From Streptomyces beigongshangae (lineage in GTDB: Bacteria; Actinomycetota; Actinomycetes; Streptomycetales; Streptomycetaceae): a stretch of DNA of 64,000 nt. The notes under the pieces are model-generated. The model made no database searches, had not been told where the DNA came from, and saw nothing but the letters and a program-made list of their open reading frames with translations. Made by a program: the position numbers and the translations under genes. Location: contig NZ_JAHKJW010000012.1 in assembly GCF_019710745.1 (NCBI RefSeq), positions 32,179 through 96,178 on the forward strand, in the 5' to 3' direction. Below are positions 35,795 through 43,366 of the stretch, one piece after another; the first letter of the stretch is position 1; the number at the start of each line of letters is the position of its first letter.

Positions 35795-37555
35795 ATGAGC
35801 CAGCAGGGGGAGAGGCCGACCGGTCGTCAGGACGACTGGTGGGGGCAGCTGTACGACGACGCCACGGAGGACACCGGGCCGGCGCCCGCGTCCGACTCCC
35901 TGGACGACAGGTTCGTCTCGGCGACGAACACCCTGGAAACACCCACGCCCGAACAGCCCTCCCGCCGGGGCCGCGAGGAACACCACGCCCGACCCCCGCA
36001 CCCCGCACCGGACCCGGCCCCCGGCGGAACGCCGACCGGGAACGTACCCGCGCAGGGCGGCACCCCTGTGCCCCCCGCGTCCTCCCAGGGGCGCGGGGAA
36101 CGGCGTGACCAGCTCTCACGACCCGTACCGGACACACGACTCGGCGGGACGCCGACCGGTTTCGCGGAAAACGATCCTCCGCCCTGGTGGCCCCCGAGCG
36201 GCCCGGGCGCGGCACCCGCGGCGGGCAAGCCGCGGACGGCCGACCCGCGCGGCCCCGTCCCCGCCGCCCCGGACCCCGAACCCTCGCAACGCGGCGGCGG
36301 GTCCCGGCGCCGGCGGGCCCCCTGGGAAGCCCCGTCCGCCGAACCCCCGCGCCCGACCACTTTCCTCCCGGGACCCGGAGCGACGCCGTCCACCGGCATG
36401 TCCACCGAGGTACCGGGATCGGCCGCACCGACGTCCCGGCCGCCGACCGCCGCAGGGACGCCGACGCACGGGGACGCCCCCGTCGCCGGGCAGACGGCGG
36501 GCACGGGCACGGACACAGGTGCCGGTGCCGGCGACGCCCCCGCGGGCGCCCCGCCCGACCAGCCCTTCCAGTTCCCCGACACCCCCGATCCCCTCGGCCA
36601 CGTCGGTTCCGGTCCGCCCACCTACGCCCCCGAACCCACCGCCCTGCCCTCCGCCGACCCGGACGCCCTCGACGACCTCGTGGCCGACACCGTGCTGGAC
36701 GGGGCGTCGTACGGGACGTGCACCCTGCGCGCCGTGTCGGTGCGCGGGGACTCGGCGCGCTACCGGGGCGAGCCCCGCAGGGACTCCCTGCTCACCGCCC
36801 GCTTCGGCACGGGCGACGGCGCCCTCGTCCTCGTGGCGATGGCGACCGGCGCCCGCGCCACCCCCGACGCCCACCGCGCCGCGGCCGAGGCGTGCCAGTG
36901 GATCGGCAGGGCCGTGGGCCGCAGCCACGCCCGGCTGGCCGAGGACATCAGGGCCGCCCGCCGCGGCGACCTGAAGTCGGGCCTGCACCGCCTCACCGAC
37001 CGCAGTCTCGGCAAGCTGCGGGCCGGTGCCGCGGAGCGCGGTATCGAACCGGAGGAGTACACCGCGAGCCTGCGCTGCCTCCTGCTGCCCGCCGACCCCG
37101 AGTGCCGTACGCGCGTCTTCTTCGGCGTCGGGGCCGGCGGTCTCTTCAGGCTGCGCGACGGCGAGTGGCAGGACCTCGAACCGCGCGCCGCCGACACCAC
37201 GGGCGAGGCGGTCGTCGGCTTCGGCTCGCTGCCCCACGAGACCCCCGCGGGCGACCGGCTCACCATGGACCTGGGCATCACCACACCCCCGAGCCCCTAC
37301 GAACCGGCTCCCGAGGCCCCGGCCCGCGACCCCTTCCGCTTCCGCGCCTCCGTCGCCCGTCCGGGCGACGCGCTCCTCCTGTGCACCGGCGGCCTCGCCG
37401 AACCCCTGCGCGGTGAACCGCGCCTGGTCGAGCACCTCACCTCCCGCTGGTCGGGCGACGGCCCGCCGGGCCTGGCCGCGTTCCTCGCGGACAGCACGGT
37501 CCGGGTCAAGGGGTACGCCGACGACCGGACCGCCGCCGCCGTCTGGGAGGCGTGA
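35795..37555 (+). CDS. PP2C-like protein with Pro-rich N-terminus
   Basis: A 586-residue protein starting MSQQGERPTGRQDDWWGQ. Residues about 40-285 are Pro/Gly/Thr-rich and probably disordered. Residues about 290-586 have the shape of a PP2C-type Ser/Thr phosphatase (SVRGDSARYRGEPRRDSLL, then VLVAMATGARATPDAHRAAA). In active PP2C enzymes these positions carry metal-binding Asp residues (NEDS and ADGMGG); here the second reads AMATGARA, so catalysis is doubtful. It may be a binding or regulatory pseudophosphatase. Its stop is three bases from that of the convergent XRE gene. Confidence 0.8.
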   Translation: MSQQGERPTGRQDDWWGQLYDDATEDTGPAPASDSLDDRFVSATNTLETPTPEQPSRRGREEHHARPPHPAPDPAPGGTPTGNVPAQGGTPVPPASSQGRGERRDQLSRPVPDTRLGGTPTGFAENDPPPWWPPSGPGAAPAAGKPRTADPRGPVPAAPDPEPSQRGGGSRRRRAPWEAPSAEPPRPTTFLPGPGATPSTGMSTEVPGSAAPTSRPPTAAGTPTHGDAPVAGQTAGTGTDTGAGAGDAPAGAPPDQPFQFPDTPDPLGHVGSGPPTYAPEPTALPSADPDALDDLVADTVLDGASYGTCTLRAVSVRGDSARYRGEPRRDSLLTARFGTGDGALVLVAMATGARATPDAHRAAAEACQWIGRAVGRSHARLAEDIRAARRGDLKSGLHRLTDRSLGKLRAGAAERGIEPEEYTASLRCLLLPADPECRTRVFFGVGAGGLFRLRDGEWQDLEPRAADTTGEAVVGFGSLPHETPAGDRLTMDLGITTPPSPYEPAPEAPARDPFRFRASVARPGDALLLCTGGLAEPLRGEPRLVEHLTSRWSGDGPPGLAAFLADSTVRVKGYADDRTAAAVWEA

Positions 37556-37558
37556 CCG

Positions 37559-38968
37559 TCAGCCGGCGGGGACCCAGCGTCGCCGCGCACCGTCGGAACC
37601 GTCCGGGGCGTACCAGTAGCGCGGCAGCCCTTCGATGCCGCTCGTACGGAACGGACGGCCGCGGTCGTCGATGCGGACCGTGCCGGTGCGCCCTTCGGAG
37701 GACCAGTCGAGTTCGAGGTACCAGGAGCAGGCGCAGGTCTTCGTGCGCGCGGTGACCAGCAGCACCTCGGGGTCCTCGGCGGACACCCGGTAGGGCATGC
37801 GCACCGCCGGGATCGGTGTGCCGGTGTCGTTGCCGGGGACCGATCGGGCGATCGGGCGGTTCCGGTCCAGGTCGACGGCGAAGGAGCGGGGGGTGACCGC
37901 GCCGCCGCAGCCCTGGTCCATGGCGTAGACGTTGCCGGGTACGGGCGCGGTGCGGCCGACCACCCGCACCCGCAGCGCGGTGAGGACGACGGCCCTGGAG
38001 GTGCGGCCCTGCACCGAGATCTCCACGTCGGTCTGCCGCCCGTGCACGGCTGCCTGGGTCGCGGCCCAGGCTCCGGCGTCCTGCGGGGCGGGCGGCGGCG
38101 GGACCTGCCGCGGGTCCTTCCGGATGACGTAGTCGTGGTCGCAACCGGACTGCCAGACCTGCGAGTTCGCGGTCCAGGTGAGCGGTACGGCGCCGGGACC
38201 GCCGCCGTCCGGCCCGGTGTCCCGGGCGTCCTGCGGGTTTCCCGAGTCCCGCGCTTCCTTCGAAGGCACCGGAGGCACCCCGCCGCTGCCCCCGCCGGGG
38301 GACTCGGACGCCCTGCCGGTGGCGTCACCGGCAGGGGGAGAAGGGCTGGTCCCGTCGGCCGAGGAGTCCGCCGACGGGCGCTGCCGTGCGCCCGGGGCGA
38401 CCGCCGGTACGGGGGACGACGGGCCGGCGGTCTCGGAAGCGCCGTCGGCGGGCCCGTCGGCGGGGAGGGCCGACAGACCGCCCAGCGTGGCGAACAGCGC
38501 GGCCAGGGCGGCGACGGCGACGGCGATCCGCCGCCGGGACGGGGTGCTCCACGGACGCGGGTGGGGGTGGGGACGGGAAGTACCGGATGTGCGCACGGCG
38601 GACGCGTCCCCCGCACCGGCTCCGGGGCCGCACTCGGGCTCGGGTACGGGCTCGGGTTGGGGTACGGGTACGGGCTCGGGTTCGTCGCGCCGGCCCGCGG
38701 GCGTGCGCGGACGCTGCCGTGCCGCGACCGCCAGGATCCACAGCCGGTGGAGTTCGAGCCGTTCGGCCGGCGTCGCCCCGCACAGCCTGGCGAACCGTTC
38801 CACGGGGGCGAAGTCGACCGGCACGGCGTCCCCGGCGCAGTAGCGGTGCAGCGTGGAGGTGTTCATGTCCGCCCGGCGCGCCAGGGCACCGTAACTGCGG
38901 TCCGTCCGTGCCTTCAGACGTCTCAGCAGAGCCGCGAACCCCTCGACGTCGTCGTCCCGAGTCGACAC
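37559..38968 (-). CDS. XRE-family membrane protein
   Basis: A 469-residue protein. GTG 38968 follows GGGGGAACA, better than any start further upstream. Residues 5-75 are an XRE-type helix-turn-helix (LLRRLKARTDRSYGALARRA, MNTSTLHRYCAGDAVP). A Pro/Glu/Val repeat (PEPVPVPQPEPVPEPE) follows, then one membrane helix (RRIAVAVAALAALFATLGGL) at about 145-165. The outer part has a Ser/Pro/Gly linker and a C-terminal domain with paired Cys (SGCDHDYVIRKDP, QGCGGAV, TKTCACSWYLELDW). The layout is a cytoplasmic DNA-binding head tied to an extracytoplasmic sensor-like domain, a recurrent but poorly studied Streptomyces type. Confidence 0.85.
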   Translation of the reverse strand: MSTRDDDVEGFAALLRRLKARTDRSYGALARRADMNTSTLHRYCAGDAVPVDFAPVERFARLCGATPAERLELHRLWILAVAARQRPRTPAGRRDEPEPVPVPQPEPVPEPECGPGAGAGDASAVRTSGTSRPHPHPRPWSTPSRRRIAVAVAALAALFATLGGLSALPADGPADGASETAGPSSPVPAVAPGARQRPSADSSADGTSPSPPAGDATGRASESPGGGSGGVPPVPSKEARDSGNPQDARDTGPDGGGPGAVPLTWTANSQVWQSGCDHDYVIRKDPRQVPPPPAPQDAGAWAATQAAVHGRQTDVEISVQGRTSRAVVLTALRVRVVGRTAPVPGNVYAMDQGCGGAVTPRSFAVDLDRNRPIARSVPGNDTGTPIPAVRMPYRVSAEDPEVLLVTARTKTCACSWYLELDWSSEGRTGTVRIDDRGRPFRTSGIEGLPRYWYAPDGSDGARRRWVPAG

Positions 38969-39283
38969 TGTTCCCCCGTGCTCGTCGTCGCCCCGGCCGG
39001 CGGGGCGTCTGCCGTCCCGGATGACCATCCCAGGCACTCCATATGTCTGCACGTCAAGGGGGATGGGATGGTTCCATCACGACGGAAACCCCGCCGCCGG
39101 TTGCGCAGGCCCCGAGTGGCGGCCGATGCTCTTGGTGCCGCACCGACCGCCGCCGGACCGACCAGCCGGCGACAGCCCACGGCGGGCCTCCGCGGCGGCA
39201 TCCACACACCTGCCGGAACACACGTACTCGACATGCCCGGGCACACGAATCGTGCGGGGCACGCAGACACAGGGGGACCTCCC
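38969..39283. other. gap between divergent genes
   Basis: I see no independent gene. An open frame continuous with the next gene reaches back to about 39068, but its product is Arg-rich without a signal peptide and no suitable ribosome binding site precedes it. The divergent promoters of the XRE gene and the secreted protein must lie here. Confidence 0.45.
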
Positions 39284-39961
39284 ATGACCGACCGCGCCCG
39301 GACCATGACCGACCACGCCCGGACCGTCACGCTCACCGCCCTCGCCGCCGCGGGACTGGCCGTCGGCACGGCACTCGCCGGCCCGGCCGGTGCCGCGGCG
39401 GACACCACGACGAGGATCCCGGCACCCGCCCCCGTGCGGCAGGGCGTCGCGCCCGGGTTCCTCGCGGCCCCGGAACTGCCGCCGCACCCCACGTCCGCCT
39501 GGACGGCGGGTGAGGTCACCCCGGGTGTCCCCGGCGAACTGCTGCTCTGCCTGGAGGAGGCGCTGCCGGGCTACGACTCCTCGTACCGCGACTTCCGGAC
39601 CGACCTGGAGACCAACGCCCAGCAACTCACCTTCGTCCTCGGCAGTCACGCCAAGGCCGGTGCCCTCGCCGAGCGGCTGAACGAGGAGATCAAGGGCTGC
39701 GCGGCCAGGATCGAGGCGGGCGACACCGAGACCGAGGCCACGACGAAGGACTACGGCACGCTGCCCGTCGAGGAAGGCGCCCACGTCCACGGGATGCACA
39801 CCAGCAGCTCCTGGGGCTCCACCGACATCCACCTCTACTCGGTCGGCCGGGACGGCAGGGCCGTCACCGTCGTGCGGTGGGGCCAGATGGGCGACTTCTC
39901 CGACGCGCCGGTGAAGGCGTTCAGGAAGACGACGACCACCGCGGTCGGCAAGCTCTACTGA
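39284..39961 (+). CDS. secreted protein of unknown function
   Basis: A 225-residue protein with a Sec-type signal: basic start, hydrophobic core VTLTALAAAGLAVGTALAG and a likely cleavage after GPAGAAA. ATG 39284 follows AGGGGG; the first 14 residues are a near-perfect duplication (MTDRART, MTDHART), so ATG 39305 is also possible. The mature part is a single globular domain with two Cys (LLLCLEEALPGYDSSYRDF, EEIKGCAARIEAG) that could form a disulphide. It looks somewhat like the extracellular domain type found attached to some actinobacterial kinases. Function is unknown. Confidence 0.75.
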   Translation: MTDRARTMTDHARTVTLTALAAAGLAVGTALAGPAGAAADTTTRIPAPAPVRQGVAPGFLAAPELPPHPTSAWTAGEVTPGVPGELLLCLEEALPGYDSSYRDFRTDLETNAQQLTFVLGSHAKAGALAERLNEEIKGCAARIEAGDTETEATTKDYGTLPVEEGAHVHGMHTSSSWGSTDIHLYSVGRDGRAVTVVRWGQMGDFSDAPVKAFRKTTTTAVGKLY

Positions 39962-40353
39962 CCGACCGGGAGGCCGGGACCGGCGGAAGCGGCCCGCGGT
40001 CGGCTTCCGACCGGTTCCGGAGCGGTCGCCGACCGGTTCGTGTACGGCCGGTGCGGCAGGTGCGCGTCGGCGGACGGGCCGAGCGCCGACGGTCGGCACG
40101 CCGGCCGCGCACCTCGGCTGCGGGTGGTGCGCCCCGCCGGGCCCTCCGTGACGCCTCGGGGTGCTTCGGGGTGCTCCGTGGCGCCCCGGGACGTTCCGGA
40201 CGGATGGCGCGTTCCGGGCCGGTCCGGAACGCGGATGTCCCAACTGCCCGCCCACGAGAAGACGTTCAAGATTCGACATGACTGCCGCCATTCCGGACGG
40301 GGCATGCATTCCGTGAACGAGTTACAGGGGGAACCGACAGCTCGGCGGGGGTC
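39962..40353. other. 391-base gap without a gene
   Basis: No open frame has supporting signals. A seven-base inverted repeat, CGGAAGC and GCTTCCG, about 25 bases after the secreted-protein stop may end that transcript. The last 100 bases are less GC-rich (TTCAAGATTCGACATGAC) and probably hold the promoter of the ATPase gene. Confidence 0.45.
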
Positions 40354-40854
40354 ATGAACAGGTATGCACGAGGAGGCGGTCCCGTTTTATCCGGGGCCTT
40401 CTCGGCGGAAACGGCGAAGACGGCTCAGGCCGTGGAGAACCCGACGGAGGGCACGCCCGGCCGGCAGGGCCCTTCACATCTCAGGCGCAGGCTGCGGCGC
40501 TGCGACCTCCGGGCGGTGCCCGAGGTCCGCAGGGCGCTGCGGGAACTGCTCACCCACTGGGGGAGGCCCGGCAGGTCCGAGACGGCGGAGCTGCTGACCA
40601 GCGAGATCGTGACCAATGCGCTCGTCCACACCGATGAGGAGGCGCTGGTGACGGCGACCGTCGGCCCGCGCGGACTCCGGGTGGAGGTACGGGACTTCGA
40701 GGCACGCAGGCCGAGGCTCCGCGTACCGAACGTGAACGACGGCACGCACGGCAGGGGCCTGGTCCTGGTGCAGTCGCTCGCGGACGCGTGGGGCGTACGC
40801 ATGCACGGGGTGGGAAAGGCGGTGTGGTTCGAACTGGACGGGGGCGCGGCATGA
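40354..40854 (+). CDS. RsbW-like ATP-binding protein
   Basis: A 166-residue histidine-kinase-like ATPase of the anti-sigma/SpoIIAB-RsbW type that is abundant in Streptomyces. The N box is TSEIVTNALVHT, the G1 box VEVRDFEARRPRL (divergent from DxGxG) and the G2 box GTHGRGLVLVQSLADAWG. The first 45 residues are variable. Family members bind ATP and hold sigma factors or anti-anti-sigma partners; no such partner is adjacent. It is convergent with the DUF2637 gene, and a long hairpin covers its stop codon. Confidence 0.9.
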   Translation: MNRYARGGGPVLSGAFSAETAKTAQAVENPTEGTPGRQGPSHLRRRLRRCDLRAVPEVRRALRELLTHWGRPGRSETAELLTSEIVTNALVHTDEEALVTATVGPRGLRVEVRDFEARRPRLRVPNVNDGTHGRGLVLVQSLADAWGVRMHGVGKAVWFELDGGAA

Positions 40855-40872
40855 ACTGCCGCGCCCCCGTCC
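40836..40872. terminator. 16-bp hairpin at convergent gene ends
   Basis: Perfect 16-base arms (40836-40851 and 40857-40872) with a five-base loop. The loop contains the ATPase stop codon TGA (40852-40854). The hairpin ends about 30 bases before the stop of the convergent gene and can act on both strands. Confidence 0.75.
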
Positions 40873-40904
40873 GGCGGAGGGCCGTCGAACGGCCCGGGTC
40901 CCGC

Positions 40905-41939
40905 TCAGCCGAACTGCTGCTCCAGGTCCTTCAGCTTGCGCTCCAGGGAGTCGAGCCGCGGGAGGGCCATGGTGTCGTCCTCCGCGGTGAGGTCGACCGT
41001 CGACGGCTCACCGCCGCGGCGGACGGGCTGCAACGAGGGCCGGGCGGCGCGTGAGGGCAGTTCCGGCGCTGCTATGGCAGGCTCCGCGGCGGTCTGGGGA
41101 GCCGCTTGGGCCGCCTGGAGTTCCGCCTGGCGGCCGCCGCGTCCGATCATTCCGCGGTGGCCGCGGGTGATCGCCTTGATCCGTGCGCGGTCCAGCTTCT
41201 CCTGGTCGCGCCGGCGCAGCCGGTCCTGCTCCTTCTCCCGCCTGTCCTCACGCACTTCCTCGACCGCCTCGTCCAGGCTGCGCACGTTCTCCAGCAGCAT
41301 CAGCGACCAGGCGGCGTAGGTCTCACGAGGGGCACGCAGCCACCGTACGATCCTGATCTGCGGCAGCGGCCGGGGCACCAGACCCTGCTCGCGCAGGGCG
41401 GCACGGCGGGTCTGCTTCAGCGCACGGTCGAACAGGACGGCGGCGGACAGGGACATGCCGGCGAAGAAGTGCGGGGCGCCCGCGTGGCCGAGGCCCCGGG
41501 GGGCGTGCACCCAGTTGAACCAGGCGGCGGCGGCCGCGAACGTCCACACGAGTATCCGGGAGCCGAGTGCCGCGTCGCCGTGGCTGGCCTCGCGCACCGC
41601 GAGCACGGAGCAGAACATGGCCGCGCCGTCCAGACCGAACGGCACGAGGTACTGCCAGCCGCCGGACAGGTTCAGATTCTGCTCGCCGAAGCCGACCAGG
41701 CCGTGGAAGGAGAGCGCGGCGGCGACCGCGGCGCAGCAGAACAGCAGGACGTAGGAAGCGGTGCCGTAGACGGCCTCCTTGCGCCTGCGGCGTTCCTCCG
41801 AGCGCTCCCACGAGTCCTCGGCGTGGGTCTTCTCCCCGGCGCGCTTGCCACGCGCGAGCACCGCAACCGCCGCCAGCAGGCCCAGGAGCAGCACGGCGCC
41901 GGGTAGCAGCCAGTTCAGCGATATGTCGGTCAGTCTCAT
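40905..41939 (-). CDS. DUF2637 (SpdB-like) membrane protein
   Basis: A 344-residue protein of the DUF2637 family, known from Streptomyces chromosomes and conjugative plasmids, where SpdB spread proteins are similar. ATG 41939 (MRLTDISLNW) is chosen because the preceding 17 codons look non-coding. Four to five membrane helices fall between residues 8 and 165 (LLPGAVLLLGLLAAVAVL, YGTASYVLLFCCAAVAAAL, VPFGLDGAAMFCSVLAV, ILVWTFAAAAAWFNWV). The C-terminal part is charged and helical (REKEQDRLRRRDQEKLDRAR), then Ala/Pro-rich, ending in LERKLKDLEQQFG. No plasmid-transfer genes are nearby, so this is a chromosomal copy of unknown role. Confidence 0.85.
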   Translation of the reverse strand: MRLTDISLNWLLPGAVLLLGLLAAVAVLARGKRAGEKTHAEDSWERSEERRRRKEAVYGTASYVLLFCCAAVAAALSFHGLVGFGEQNLNLSGGWQYLVPFGLDGAAMFCSVLAVREASHGDAALGSRILVWTFAAAAAWFNWVHAPRGLGHAGAPHFFAGMSLSAAVLFDRALKQTRRAALREQGLVPRPLPQIRIVRWLRAPRETYAAWSLMLLENVRSLDEAVEEVREDRREKEQDRLRRRDQEKLDRARIKAITRGHRGMIGRGGRQAELQAAQAAPQTAAEPAIAAPELPSRAARPSLQPVRRGGEPSTVDLTAEDDTMALPRLDSLERKLKDLEQQFG

Positions 41940-42052
41940 CTGGGGTCCCTTGCATTGGGATAGGGCGTGACGCCCGTCATAGTGGCCCAATCCCGCGGGT
42001 CCTCAGGGGGTTTCGGGGCAAGAGGCCGCCAGGAGAGTGCAAGGGGATGCGC

Positions 42053-42154
42053 ATGGGCGGCATTCTCCTCGAACCGCCGCTTGAGGAGCAGGAGTTGAGT
42101 TCGAGTCAGATTACCCTTACGGGTGGTTCCACGGAAAGTTCCTGCGCCGGGTGA
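42053..42154 (+). CDS. 33-residue peptide, function unknown
   Basis: A short frame beginning MGGILLEPPLEEQELSSS and ending with a Ser/Thr/Gly-rich tail containing one Cys (STESSCAG). ATG 42053 has AAGGGG six bases upstream; ATG 42047 is too close to that site. The composition, a hydrophobic-acidic head and a Ser/Thr/Cys tail, is unusual for random high-GC sequence and recalls small precursor peptides, but no modifying enzyme gene is adjacent. It is divergent from the DUF2637 gene by about 110 bases. The codons are less GC-biased than those of neighbouring genes. Confidence 0.45.
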   Translation: MGGILLEPPLEEQELSSSQITLTGGSTESSCAG

Positions 42155-42243
42155 GGAATTCGTGAAGCAGTTGTGACCCGGGCGACCGCTTCCGCGAGTT
42201 GATCTTACGGGATGCGGAGGGGTGCGAACGCGGGGCCCGGCTC

Positions 42244-42303
42244 GCGGTCCGGGCCGCCCATGCGGTCCGGGCCGCCCATGCGGTCCGGGCCGCCCATGCG
42301 GTC
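42244..42303. repeat. 18-bp tandem repeat
   Basis: Three perfect copies of GCGGTCCGGGCCGCCCAT and a partial fourth lie immediately after the stop codon of the FhuF-like gene (minus strand). Each unit contains the self-complementary GGTCCGGGCC-like core, so the array may serve as a terminator. Confidence 0.75.
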
Positions 42304-42311
42304 CGCGCGGT

Positions 42312-43226
42312 CTACGCGGCCTGCATCGTCTGTGCTGCCTGTGCCGCTGCCGCCTCGGTGGCCTGGGCCGTCAGCTTCGCGATACGGGCGGCCTCGGAGT
42401 TGCGGGGGCAGTTGGCGCAGGTGTCCTCGGCGTCGAGGGTGTAGTAGAAGCAGCAGCTGGCCCGGTCCCGGGTGGGCAGGCACTGGCCGTTCGTACCGGT
42501 CACCTCGCGGAAGCCGGCCTTACCGACGTACGGACGGGTGGAGCCGGGGAACAGCCGCTCCAGCTCCACCGTCGCGCGCTGCTGTTCGCCCAGGAGGCCG
42601 GCGACGTACCAGAGGCTCTCGACGACCTCGTCCGTCGCCATGGCCCACAGGGCGCGGTCCCGGCGCCGCATGCGCGGGCCGAAACCGTTCAGGACCGGTT
42701 CCAGGTGCTCGGCCACGGACGCCCGCACCTCCGCGCGCAGGGCCTCCTCGTCCGGGACGACGCGGGCACCGGGCAGGGCCGCCGCCGGGTCGTCCGGCAG
42801 GCAGGCGAACTCACCCACGCGTACGGCGATGCGGCCGGGCATGCGCTGGAAGGTGACGTCCTGCACGGGGAAGCGGGGGACGCGGCGCAGCACGAACCAC
42901 GGCACCGTGATCAGCAGACAGGCCGGCCAGGCGTACCGGTGCAGGCCGAAGCTGGCGACGACGTCCGGGCGGGCCCGTCGGCCGTGCTCGGCCAGCACCT
43001 GCTCGTCGTCCCAGGCGAGGAAGGCGTCGAGGTCGGCCCCGGCCTCCGCGAGCCGGGCGACGGCGAACATGCCGTCACCCGTCGGGGCCGGTTCGCCCGG
43101 GGCGAGCTCCGTGACCCCCAGGGCCGGCAACACTTCGGTCATCCGCGTGTACGCCTCGGTCAGCACCGAGTGGACCGGGTGCGCGACGGCACGGGGCGCT
43201 TTCTCGGCCAAGGCGGGAGCGGACAT
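42312..43226 (-). CDS. FhuF-like ferric-siderophore reductase
   Basis: A 304-residue protein whose C-terminus has the FhuF-type [2Fe-2S] motif CCFYYTLDAEDTCANCPR. FhuF proteins reduce iron in imported hydroxamate siderophores. ATG 43226 (MSAPALAEK) is chosen since the alternative ATG 43250 abuts the iron box, where transcription should begin. The remaining sequence matches the ferric iron reductase/IucA-like fold (ACLLITVPWFVLRRVPRF, ALWAMATDEVVESLWYVAGL). Regulation by iron through DmdR/IdeR is strongly suggested by the upstream box. It could use iron brought in by the hydroxamate-type product predicted from the right-hand NRPS cluster. Confidence 0.88.
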   Translation of the reverse strand: MSAPALAEKAPRAVAHPVHSVLTEAYTRMTEVLPALGVTELAPGEPAPTGDGMFAVARLAEAGADLDAFLAWDDEQVLAEHGRRARPDVVASFGLHRYAWPACLLITVPWFVLRRVPRFPVQDVTFQRMPGRIAVRVGEFACLPDDPAAALPGARVVPDEEALRAEVRASVAEHLEPVLNGFGPRMRRRDRALWAMATDEVVESLWYVAGLLGEQQRATVELERLFPGSTRPYVGKAGFREVTGTNGQCLPTRDRASCCFYYTLDAEDTCANCPRNSEAARIAKLTAQATEAAAAQAAQTMQAA

Positions 43227-43252
43227 GCGGGGACCCCGTTTCGCGATCATCG

Positions 43253-43271
43253 ACAGGTAAGGCTTACCTTA
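43253..43271 (-). promoter_or_regulatory. iron box (DmdR/IdeR operator)
   Basis: ACAGGTAAGGCTTACCTTA matches the actinobacterial iron-box consensus TTAGGTTAGGCTAACCTAA in the conserved AGGTWAGSCTWACCT core with W substitutions. It lies just upstream of the FhuF-like gene, as expected for iron-dependent repression. Confidence 0.85.
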
Positions 43272-43366
43272 CCCGATAGGGTCGCGGTTTACCCTGTCCC
43301 GTCGGGGTCGTACCGCGCCCCGTCCGTATTTCCCCTCTCCACCGCCCACCCCGCCAGGAGGCTCCC

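Noticed and set aside
40000..40330. Tandem-looking GACCGGTTC and GTGCTCCG-like repeats considered as a CRISPR or attachment site
   Set aside because: Units are short, imperfect and without regular spacers; no cas, integrase or tRNA gene is nearby.
40905..41939. Integrated plasmid or conjugative element suggested by the SpdB-like protein
   Set aside because: No TraB/FtsK, replication, integrase or attachment-site sequence is seen around it; chromosomal DUF2637 genes are common in Streptomyces.
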